A stretch of DNA of 13,520 nucleotides from JBBSEZ01 sp038239195. GTDB taxonomy: Bacteria > Planctomycetota > Planctomycetia > Gemmatales > Gemmataceae. Below, one piece after another: positions 1 to 7,016 of this stretch; positions within the stretch are counted from its first letter, which is position 1; every line of letters starts with the position of its first letter. The stretch is taken from assembly GCA_038239195.1 (NCBI GenBank), contig JBBSEZ010000272.1, positions 1 to 13,520 of the forward strand, read 5' to 3'. A program made the translations under genes and the position numbers. The notes below the pieces were generated by a model. It did not search any database. It was not told the DNA's origin and worked only from the letters and a program-made list of their open reading frames with translations.

Positions 1-1144
1 GCCCCGCCTCCCCGATCGCTTCGACCTCGACTTCATCTCCGAGGGCGAGCCGGTTGACTCCGAATTCGCCGTCGCCGCCTAGGAACAGCCGGGGCGGCCC
101 CGGTCGCGCCGCGCGTACCTCCCCCAGCCCCGGCGGGGCGCTCTTCCAGCGGGGATCGTCCTCCTTCAGCGCCACCACCCGCACGGGCCGACCCTCAACG
201 GTCGTTCTCAGGCTGCGCACTTCTCGGGCCCGCAACCCCATCTCGGCGAGCACGGGCGCCACCCGGGCCCCTTCCGCCATCTCGACCCAGACGTCGCCCC
301 CTTCCACAACGGTGAAGGCAACGCCGGGCCGGAGCTCCATGCCCAGTTGCCGGGCCTCCTCGTCCACGCGGTCCCGGTGTTCGAGCGGCCCGTAGGCGCG
401 CAGTTCCGCGCACGCCAGCCGAGGCGGCTGCGCCTTTTTGCCCGGGGCAGAGAGCTTCTCGATCTGGTGCGCGCACCACTGGTCCAGCTCCTCGGCCAGC
501 GGCAGCGGGACGTGGACCTTGTCCTCCGCCGGCCCGCTCAGCAGGCCGACGACGGTCAGCGCCACCACTTCCGTCTCCGTGCGCCCGCCGGTCGTCCGCT
601 GCACCGTGAGGCGCAGCTGGGCGGGCACCAGCCCGCCCTCGGTCGGGGCCCCTCCCAGCTTCTCGAACAGCGCCTGCGGCAACACGGCCTCGCGCGCGGC
701 GAGGTTCCTCGGCGCTCGCCCCCAGCTCATGCGGGCCGGCGCCAGCAGCGCGTCGCCGGGGACCGTGCCCTCGGCCGGCACGCTCACGGGCCCGCCGTCG
801 CCCAGCGTTGCTTTCACGCCCACCTCCACGCGGGGGAAGGCGCTGGCAACCCCCTGCCGGCGGCGGAGGTCGCGCAACGCCTCTTCCGTGAAGCGCCTGC
901 TCAGATCGACGGCGTCCGGGCAGCTCACCTCCAGGCGCTTGAGGCGGGCGCGATCGACCACCCGATCCTGGTAGCCATAGATCGAATTGCCGTAATGTCC
1001 CAGGAGGAGGAAATACACCACCACCACGCCCACCGACAGTACGCTCAGCAGGGTCATGCCCAGGCGGAAGTTCATGTCGCTCAACGCGTGACGAACCAAC
1101 TCCACCCCACTCAGGCCCGGCGCTCGCTCGCGGCCATCGTTCAT
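1..1144 (-). CDS. MacB/FtsX-type ABC transporter permease, partial (C-terminus beyond the left edge)
   Basis: The minus strand reads open without a stop from an ATG at 1144 to the window edge, giving 381 codons of an incomplete protein. A cytoplasmic N-terminus of about 28 residues precedes one hydrophobic segment (about 29-49, LLSVLSVGVVVVYFLLLG). A long soluble region follows, with MacB-periplasmic-domain-like stretches such as PRVEVGVKATL, a 'GRAPRNLAAREAVLPQALFEKLGG'-type segment (about 150-170) and LTVVGLLS. This order (TM1, then a large extracytoplasmic domain) is that of MacB/LolC-type permeases, whose remaining three TM helices would lie outside the window. The start overlaps the stop of the ATPase gene as ATGA (1141-1144), a classic translational-coupling junction that fixes the start and makes the two proteins likely partners. 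An alternative minus-strand reading frame over the same DNA (195-1247) gives an arginine/glycine-rich product without TM segments and is rejected. What the system exports is not visible. Confidence 0.8.
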   Translation of the reverse strand, partial: MNDGRERAPGLSGVELVRHALSDMNFRLGMTLLSVLSVGVVVVYFLLLGHYGNSIYGYQDRVVDRARLKRLEVSCPDAVDLSRRFTEEALRDLRRRQGVASAFPRVEVGVKATLGDGGPVSVPAEGTVPGDALLAPARMSWGRAPRNLAAREAVLPQALFEKLGGAPTEGGLVPAQLRLTVQRTTGGRTETEVVALTVVGLLSGPAEDKVHVPLPLAEELDQWCAHQIEKLSAPGKKAQPPRLACAELRAYGPLEHRDRVDEEARQLGMELRPGVAFTVVEGGDVWVEMAEGARVAPVLAEMGLRAREVRSLRTTVEGRPVRVVALKEDDPRWKSAPPGLGEVRAARPGPPRLFLGGDGEFGVNRLALGDEVEVEAIGEAG

Positions 1145-2004
1145 GATCGGTCCTCGCTCTCTTGCCTCGCAGGGGAACCTTCTTCGACGCCCAGTCGCCC
1201 TGGCCCCGAGCCGGTCGTCGCGGCCAGCGCCGGCAGGCGGTCCGCACGAACCTCGGCGAGCTTGCCGGTGCGGCACACGAGAATGCGGTCGCAGTGGAGG
1301 TCGGCCAGCGGGTGATCGTGGGTGACGAGCACGACGGGCCGGCCGCGCGCGCGGGCCAGTGTGTGGAAGGCGCTCATGACGGCTGCCGTGCTGGCAGGGT
1401 CGAGGTTGCCCGTGGGCTCGTCGGCCACGACGACCTGCGCCTGCGAGCTGAAGGCCCGGGCGACGGCCACGCGCTGCTTCTGGCCGCGCGAGAGCTCGCC
1501 AGGGCGACGCAAGGCCAACTCCTCCAGGCCCACCAGTGACAGGTTCTCCTCGGCCACGGTGCGGGCCTCGCGCCGGCCCACGCCCTGGTACAGCAGCGGC
1601 AGGGCCACGTTGTCCCGGGCGGTCAGGTGGCCGATCAGGTTGAGCTCCTGAAACACGACGGCCACGCCATACGCGCGATGCTGGCGCACGGCGCGATCGT
1701 CGTCGTAGCACAGGCGTTGCCCCCGAAAGAACACGCCGCCGCTCGTGGGCGGCATCAGCCCGGCGAGGATGGCGAGCAGCGTGGACTTGCCGCCGCCGTT
1801 GGGGCCGACGATGCCGGTGATGCCCCGGTCGATCGTCGCGCTGGCCCCGCCGAGGGCGCGCACGGGCCCGGCCGGCGTTTCGTAGTCCTTGCGCAGGTCG
1901 CGCACCTCGAAAATCGGCGCGCCGGAGACTGCCTCGGCCGGCGGAGGGGCCTTGCCCCTCGCCGCGGCGCGCGTGTCGTTCCCGAACCACTCGAAGCGAA
2001 ACAT
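1141..2004 (-). CDS. ABC transporter ATP-binding protein (LolD/MacB-type)
   Basis: 287-residue nucleotide-binding subunit expected on the cytoplasmic face of the membrane, powering the overlapping permease at 1-1144. The motifs are complete: Walker A GPNGGGKST (67-75), Q-loop Q119 in VVFQE, signature LSRGQ (171-175), Walker B VVVADE (191-196) with the adjacent PTGNLD D-loop, and H-loop H229 in VTHD. VFQELNL and ADEPTGNLD are characteristic of the LolD/MacB/FtsE branch of ABC ATPases. About 30 residues precede the NBD and roughly 30 follow it (low-complexity, Gly/Glu/Ser-rich), slightly more than the usual 220-240-residue family members. The ATG at 2004 is preceded by a GGAAAGG ribosome-binding site. 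The gene starts 18 bp after the stop of the vWA lipoprotein gene, and its stop overlaps the permease start. Three-gene operon membership is therefore well supported; the substrate is unknown. Confidence 0.93.
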   Translation of the reverse strand: MFRFEWFGNDTRAAARGKAPPPAEAVSGAPIFEVRDLRKDYETPAGPVRALGGASATIDRGITGIVGPNGGGKSTLLAILAGLMPPTSGGVFFRGQRLCYDDDRAVRQHRAYGVAVVFQELNLIGHLTARDNVALPLLYQGVGRREARTVAEENLSLVGLEELALRRPGELSRGQKQRVAVARAFSSQAQVVVADEPTGNLDPASTAAVMSAFHTLARARGRPVVLVTHDHPLADLHCDRILVCRTGKLAEVRADRLPALAATTGSGPGRLGVEEGSPARQESEDRS

Positions 2005-2022
2005 GAGGGCACACCTTTCCGG

Positions 2023-4002
2023 TCAGGGGAACAGCGATTCATCGACCCAGCCCAGTTCCAGCCCGTTGAGCCAGACGAAGACGCGGTCGTCGTTGCGGGC
2101 GTTGAGCAGGCCCGGCAAGACGGTCTTGCTGAGCCGGTCCCGCAGGAAGGCGCGCCGCTCCTCGGACATGTGCTCGATCTCGGCGCGCGTCAGCCGGAGC
2201 AGCCCCTGGGGGCAGGGGATGTCCTGCTTCATCAGGAACACGTCCATCGTCTCGTGGGGCGCCTCGTCGGCGCGGCGGGCGAAGAACGACGAGGGGTCGA
2301 TCCGGCTGCCCGCCGCCAGTTCCAGCGCCTTCCCCACGCCCTTGGGGGAGCCGAGCACCGAGTTGAGGGTGTTGAGTTCCGACATGAGCAGGTCGAGCTC
2401 CGGCCGGGCGATGAACACCTTGCGGCGCAGCACGGCCCGCCCGCGCACCTCGGTGAGGGCCCAGCCGGTCGCGAAAGTTGCCACGTTGGGCCCGAGCCGG
2501 TCGGCATCGACGTTCGCCTTCTTCAAAAACTCGACCACGGCGCAGCGCTCGCGCTCGTCGAGGGAGACCTCGTGGTTGGCCTTGCCCTTGCGCTTCTCCT
2601 CCACGAACCGCACGCGCGCCTCGACCTCGCGCACGCGCGTCCGGAGCACCTCGTCGATGCGCGCGACGACCTTGTCCGACTCGGCCAGGGGGTAACTGCG
2701 CCCGCCGGTGCCCTCCGCCAGCTCCTTCCACTGCCGGGCGTGCAGGGCGCGCTCGGCGGGCCCGCCCTCGCCGTGGACGCACAGCCCGAAGATGCGCACT
2801 CCCAGCCCGCGGGCCGTGCGGACCAACTGGTCGATGCTGATGTTCCGGGGGTTCTTGGGGTGCCCAGGCTGGTGGCCCGAATTATCGCCGATGAGCACCA
2901 AAACCCGGTTGCTGAGCTTCCCGCCGCGCCAGATCATCCGCACCAGGCCGGCGTCCACGCCGTCCGCGACCGCCTCGGGGTAGTCCTCCGACGAGGCCGT
3001 GGCGGCGCGCAGCGGCCTCACGGTGCGCAGGAAGACGTCGAGGTCGGTCTGGAACGGGAAGACCTTGACGACGGAGCCGGGCCCGGGCCCTTCGCGGAAC
3101 AGGATGGCGTTGACGTAGTCGCGGTAGAGCACGATCCCGAAGGCGACGTCGGGGTGGGAGCGCGACGCCTTGAGCTGCTTGCTCATCGTTTCGATGGCCC
3201 GGACGATGAGCGGGACAAACGGGGTCGTGCTGGCGGTATTGTCCACCACGAAGACAACGTCGAGCTTGCCGAGCTCCGCGCGGAAGCGGGCCACCTCCGC
3301 GTCGGTGTACGCCGGCCGGGTGGCGCCGAGCCCGAGCCGCTCCGCCTGGGCCAGATCGTCCCCGTGGCGGTAGGCGCCGAGGAAGAGCAAGCGGACCATC
3401 TCATAGGTCTTGCCGTTGTGATCGACGAGGCGGCTCTCGGCGACCGGCCAGGGCATCCACGGGCGCCTGGTCGAGGGCGTGGCCCGCGCCAGGGGCTCGA
3501 CCGCGGTCTTGCCGGTCTTGATCTTCTCGACGAGCGCCTCGCTGGTCGGGTAGATCAACAAGGGGGCCCCGGAGGAGGGGTCGTAGTCGTCCCCCACGCG
3601 CGTTGGCCAGGGCACCGCGACGGCCGCGGAGACCCAGCCGCGGATGCTGTCCTTGCGCGGGGTGTCGCCGACCTGGTAAAAGGCGCCCATCCCCTCTCCC
3701 GATACGTTGTGAACGAAGTACGGCCAGAAGAACTTGAGCGCGCCAACGCTCAACGGGCCGTCGGGCAGCGAGGCCCGGCAGCGCACCCCGCGCTCGACGA
3801 TCAGCACCTTTTCGCGGATGCCGAACTTGTTGACGCGACTCTGGGCAGCCAGGCGCTGGCGCGGAGCGGCCGCACTCTGCGGCCCGACGCCGGGACCAGG
3901 CGGGGGCGCCTGGGCGCCACCGGGCCGGGAGTTGCGGCAGCCGATGCTGGCGAGCCCCAGCAGGGCGGCCGACAGGAAAAGCAGGCGGATGGTGAGAGAC
4001 AT
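2023..4002 (-). CDS. vWA-domain lipoprotein, first gene of an ABC-transporter operon
   Basis: 659 residues. The N-terminus has a basic/hydrophobic signal ending in SIGC (Cys22), consistent with a lipoprotein signal peptide and membrane anchoring. A Pro/Gly/Ala-rich linker follows. Residues about 63-135 (VLIVERGVRCRASL ... RGWVSAAVAVPWPTR) look like a small SH3-like fold, by pattern only. A von Willebrand factor A domain spans about 246-440: VVFVVDNTAST (MIDAS-like DxTxS starting at D254), SSEDYPEAVADG (338-349, the acidic 'E/D-D-x-P-E' loop typical of bacterial vWA proteins), RVLVLIGDNSG (366-376) and a final VRIFGLCV strand. The C-terminal 200 residues are charged, then end in VWLNGLELGWVDESLFP. 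vWA modules bind protein partners through a metal ion. Here the gene leads an operon with an ABC ATPase and permease, so a role as accessory or regulatory subunit of that exporter is inferred. Similarity in layout to PpkA-type vWA proteins is possible but unproven. Confidence 0.85.
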   Translation of the reverse strand: MSLTIRLLFLSAALLGLASIGCRNSRPGGAQAPPPGPGVGPQSAAAPRQRLAAQSRVNKFGIREKVLIVERGVRCRASLPDGPLSVGALKFFWPYFVHNVSGEGMGAFYQVGDTPRKDSIRGWVSAAVAVPWPTRVGDDYDPSSGAPLLIYPTSEALVEKIKTGKTAVEPLARATPSTRRPWMPWPVAESRLVDHNGKTYEMVRLLFLGAYRHGDDLAQAERLGLGATRPAYTDAEVARFRAELGKLDVVFVVDNTASTTPFVPLIVRAIETMSKQLKASRSHPDVAFGIVLYRDYVNAILFREGPGPGSVVKVFPFQTDLDVFLRTVRPLRAATASSEDYPEAVADGVDAGLVRMIWRGGKLSNRVLVLIGDNSGHQPGHPKNPRNISIDQLVRTARGLGVRIFGLCVHGEGGPAERALHARQWKELAEGTGGRSYPLAESDKVVARIDEVLRTRVREVEARVRFVEEKRKGKANHEVSLDERERCAVVEFLKKANVDADRLGPNVATFATGWALTEVRGRAVLRRKVFIARPELDLLMSELNTLNSVLGSPKGVGKALELAAGSRIDPSSFFARRADEAPHETMDVFLMKQDIPCPQGLLRLTRAEIEHMSEERRAFLRDRLSKTVLPGLLNARNDDRVFVWLNGLELGWVDESLFP

Positions 4003-4004
4003 GG

Positions 4005-4018
4005 GAGGAAAGCTCCTC
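4005..4018 (-). promoter_or_regulatory. Ribosome-binding site within a small stem in front of the vWA gene
   Basis: On the minus strand the leader reads GAGGAGCTTTCCTC and then CC before the ATG at 4002. AGGAG is the Shine-Dalgarno, ten bases from the start. GAGGA and TCCTC form a perfect 5-bp stem with a 4-base loop, so the Shine-Dalgarno is largely inside the stem. Such sequestration can lower or condition translation, but a 5-bp stem is weak and may be incidental. Confidence 0.35.
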
Positions 4019-4034
4019 GCGGAATTGAAAGGGG

Positions 4035-4060
4035 CCGTCCGGCGGGGGACCGCCGGACGG
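4035..4060 (-). terminator. Perfect 11-bp hairpin in the leader of the vWA operon (terminator or attenuator-like)
   Basis: CCGTCCGGCGG (4035-4045) and CCGCCGGACGG (4050-4060) are exact inverse complements around the loop GGGA. Read on the minus strand the stem is followed by CCCCTTTCAATT, which is only weakly T-rich, so it is not a canonical intrinsic terminator. It lies 17 bases after the stop of the doubtful small ORF at 4078-4416 and 32 bases before the vWA start. It could therefore end an upstream transcript or act as a structured leader for the vWA-ABC operon. Confidence 0.45.
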
Positions 4061-4077
4061 GCAGGATGGGCGATGGA

Positions 4078-4416
4078 TCAGCGCGCCGACTCGGCGCAGC
4101 TGTCCTCCTGCAAGTAGCGACGGATGGACGGGCGGGCGCTGCTGTCCGGGCCGGCAGCGCTCCGGTTGACGATGCCCTCGGGGGCGCGATGCTCCACGGC
4201 GCGGGGAAAGGGCAAGGCCTTCTCTCCGCGATTCGAGGGATCAAACCTCTCTGTCCCGTGAATGGATACGCGGCGGGAAACCGTTTCTTTCAGCGCAATC
4301 GCGCCAGGTTGCCGCGTTCTCAAGAGGGGAGCGAGTTGGAACGGGCGCGATCGATGAGAAGCGGATGAGAAGGGCGCAAGGCAGTGCCCCGCGCCGGTTC
4401 CTCCTTCAGAAAGCAT
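4078..4416 (-). CDS. Doubtful small hypothetical ORF upstream of the vWA operon
   Basis: 112 residues if the ATG at 4416 is used. No recognised domain, signal peptide or TM segment. The last roughly 45 codons (ending RRYLQEDSCAESAR) have almost exclusively G or C in the third position, like the real genes here. The first 60 or so codons (for example AGA, ACA, GAT, ATT, AAA, GTT) do not. A shorter product starting at an internal GTG (4197, 39 residues) is conceivable but lacks a Shine-Dalgarno. A strong hairpin follows the stop by 17 bases, which would suit a gene end. The 3' part may be a real small gene or a gene remnant; the 5' half looks non-coding. Confidence 0.22.
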   Translation of the reverse strand: MLSEGGTGAGHCLAPFSSASHRSRPFQLAPLLRTRQPGAIALKETVSRRVSIHGTERFDPSNRGEKALPFPRAVEHRAPEGIVNRSAAGPDSSARPSIRRYLQEDSCAESAR

Positions 4417-4628
4417 GGGCAGGAGCAGGAAACCAGTTGTCGGCCCCGAGGGGCCCGATCTGCACCGATTTTTTCCTTGTGCGGGGGGCGGCGGGGGCCT
4501 AGGATGCGGTATATTCGCAGTAGGGCAACGACTCCCTTCCCACCTGCCATGCGCTTTGTCTGGCTCACAGTCCCGGAGCCTGCCGCACCCGGGCGCCTTT
4601 CGGCCCCGATGCCACCGCGAGGTTTGTC
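4417..4628. other. Divergent intergenic region upstream of the HlyD-MacB operon
   Basis: No convincing coding sequence. Base composition is less biased than in the genes, with short A/T runs (for example ATTTTTTCC near 4468). A -10-like TATATT lies at 4510-4515, in a position to drive the plus-strand operon, but no good -35 hexamer lies 16-18 bases upstream, where the sequence is G-rich. Together with 4003-4416 this gap must carry promoters for the two divergent export operons. No operator repeat was recognised. Confidence 0.4.
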
Positions 4629-6101
4629 ATGAACTCCCTTTTCAATCGGTTTCGCACCGTTCGTAAACTGATCCTGATCGTGGCTGCCGTGGTGCTGCTC
4701 GGCGGGACCGCCTGGGGCCTGTGGCAGTGGCGCAGCGGGAGGAACGGGGCCGCCGGGTTCCGCACGGAGAAAGTAACGCGCGGCCGGCTGGTGGCGACCA
4801 TCAACGCCTCGGGCACCCTGGTCCCCGAGGAGGTCATCGACGTGGGCGCCCAGGTGGCCGGCCAGATCCACAGCTTCGGGCCCGACCTCGACGACCCCTC
4901 CCGCAAGACGATCGACTACAACTCGCGCGTCGAGGTCGGTACGGTCCTGGCCAAGATCGACGACACTCTCTACGAGGCCGACGTCCGCATCGCCAAGGCC
5001 GACCTGCTCGTCGCCCGCGCGGACGAGGTCAAGTCGGGAAAAGACTTGCTGTCGGCCAGGGCCAAGGTGGACCAGCGCAAGCAAGACCTGGAGTCGGCCC
5101 AGACCACCCGAGCGCTGGCCGCGAAGAACCTGGAGCGCGACACGACTACCTTCAACCGCGCTGCGCTCGACAAGGCGACCCTCGACTTGACGCGCAGCAC
5201 CGTGGGCGTGACCCAGGCCAACGTCGAGTCGGCCCGCGCCGCCATCGCCGACGCCGAGGCGTCGGTCGCGTCGGCCGAGGCCAACCTCGTGAAGGCCAAC
5301 AAGAGCGTCATCAAGGCCCAGGAGATGCTGGCCAAGGCGGACAAGAACCTGCAATACTGCACGATCAAATCGACCATCAACGGCGTGATCCTCGATCGCC
5401 GCGTGAACATCGGGCAGACCGTGGTGTCGAGCCTGACCGCTCCGAGCCTGTTCTTGATCGCCAAGGACCTGACGCGCTTGCAGGTCTGGGCCTCGGTGAA
5501 CGAGGCGGACATTGGCCGCATCAACCCCGGCCAGAAGGCCTTCTTCAAGGTGGACGCCTACCCTTCGGACGTGTTCCAGGGCACCGTGTCGCAGGTGCGG
5601 CTCAACGCGACGAACACCCAGAACGTGGTGACCTACACGGTCGTGGTGGACACCCGGAACGACAAGCAGACGACCGGCGGGAAGCTCAAGCCGTACCTGA
5701 CGGCCAACCTCCAGTTCCGCGTGGCCAATCGCGGCGACGCCCTGTTGGTGCCCAACGCCGCCCTCCGCTACCGCCCGACCCCCGAGCGCGTCGCCCCCGA
5801 GCACCGCGAGGCCTTCGAGAAGGGGCTGCGGCGCCGCCCCGGGGCCCCGATGATCCAGGTGCCCGACGCCAAGGCCAAGGCCCGGCAGGACCGCGCCACC
5901 CTCTGGGTCGAGGAGAACGGTTTCGTGCGGCCGATCAAGGTGCGCACCGGCCTGACCGACAGCATCCACACCGAGATCATCGAGGTGCTCGACGGCGAGC
6001 TGAACGAAGGGGCCGATCTGGTCACCGGCGAGCAGCAGGCGAAGTCGGGCGGCGGCGCCAACCCGTTCGCCCCGAAGCTGTTCGGGCCGAAGAAGCCATA
6101 G
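4629..6101 (+). CDS. HlyD/MacA-type periplasmic adaptor (membrane fusion) protein
   Basis: 490 residues. A short basic N-terminus is followed by one TM segment (about 12-33, KLILIVAAVVLLGGTAWGLW), so the protein is anchored in the inner membrane with its body outside the cytoplasm. The barrel-sandwich first half (about 46-112: GRLVATINASGTLVPEE, VGAQVAGQI, VLAKIDD) leads into a long Ala/Lys/Glu/Asp-rich coiled-coil hairpin (about 113-245). The second lipoyl half follows (TIKSTINGVILDRRVNIGQTV, 245-265), then the beta-barrel domain (LQVWASVNEADIGRINPGQKA, about 284-304) and a membrane-proximal domain. That tail contains a 40-residue charged insertion (about 382-422) and a Gly/Pro/Lys-rich end. 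Domain order matches MacA-type adaptors, which bridge a MacB transporter to an outer-membrane channel. A GAGG Shine-Dalgarno precedes the ATG. The MacB-type ATPase and permease genes follow in the same direction, so they are its likely partners. Substrate unknown. Confidence 0.92.
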   Translation: MNSLFNRFRTVRKLILIVAAVVLLGGTAWGLWQWRSGRNGAAGFRTEKVTRGRLVATINASGTLVPEEVIDVGAQVAGQIHSFGPDLDDPSRKTIDYNSRVEVGTVLAKIDDTLYEADVRIAKADLLVARADEVKSGKDLLSARAKVDQRKQDLESAQTTRALAAKNLERDTTTFNRAALDKATLDLTRSTVGVTQANVESARAAIADAEASVASAEANLVKANKSVIKAQEMLAKADKNLQYCTIKSTINGVILDRRVNIGQTVVSSLTAPSLFLIAKDLTRLQVWASVNEADIGRINPGQKAFFKVDAYPSDVFQGTVSQVRLNATNTQNVVTYTVVVDTRNDKQTTGGKLKPYLTANLQFRVANRGDALLVPNAALRYRPTPERVAPEHREAFEKGLRRRPGAPMIQVPDAKAKARQDRATLWVEENGFVRPIKVRTGLTDSIHTEIIEVLDGELNEGADLVTGEQQAKSGGGANPFAPKLFGPKKP

Positions 6102-6200
6102 TAGTCCTTAGTGCTTCGTTCTTGGTGCTTAGTTCTTAGCAAAGACAGAACACAACGTGGGCCCTCTCTGCTAAGCACTAAGGACTAAGCACTAAGAACT
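6102..6200. repeat. Inverted array of 7-bp TAGTNCT units between adaptor and ATPase genes
   Basis: Directly after the adaptor stop, the left arm (6102-6140) consists of about five and a half heptads: TAGTCCT, TAGTGCT, TCGTTCT, TGGTGCT, TAGTTCT, TAGC. The right arm (6170-6200) is the opposite orientation, GCTAAGCACTAAGGACTAAG onwards, and as its complement again reads TAGTNCT units. Aligning the 31-bp arms by eye gives 25 identical positions, so the transcript could form a long imperfect hairpin with a 29-nt loop. It is AT-richer than anything else here and non-coding. It may act as an RNA-processing or attenuation element inside the operon, or simply be a mobile or expanding heptad repeat. 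It is not a CRISPR array: units are 7 bp, with no spacers. Confidence 0.85.
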
Positions 6201-6220
6201 CCCGACGGGAGGAGGGTCCG

Positions 6221-6979
<759 letters not shown>

Positions 6980-7016
6980 ACCGAACCACCAATCCCCCCA
7001 AAGGGGCGAGAGAATC

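Noticed and set aside
195..1247. A 350-codon minus-strand frame over the permease
   Set aside because: It is in the same direction but a different phase from the permease. It yields an Arg/Gly/Pro-rich sequence without TM segments, whereas the frame starting at 1144 shows a TM segment and MacB-like blocks and has the ATGA overlap with the ATPase.
1627..4368. A 913-codon open frame on the plus strand opposite the ATPase and vWA genes
   Set aside because: It is antisense to two well-supported genes. Its product is His/Gly/Ala/Asp/Arg-rich with no domain. Long antisense frames are expected where the true genes have G or C at nearly every third position.
4320..5969. A 549-codon minus-strand frame opposite the HlyD adaptor
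   Set aside because: It is a shadow of the adaptor gene, with no domain and a His/Leu/Gly/Val/Asp-rich composition typical of antisense reading.
6102..6200. CRISPR array
   Set aside because: Repeat units are 7 bp and contiguous without spacers, and the two arms are in opposite orientation.
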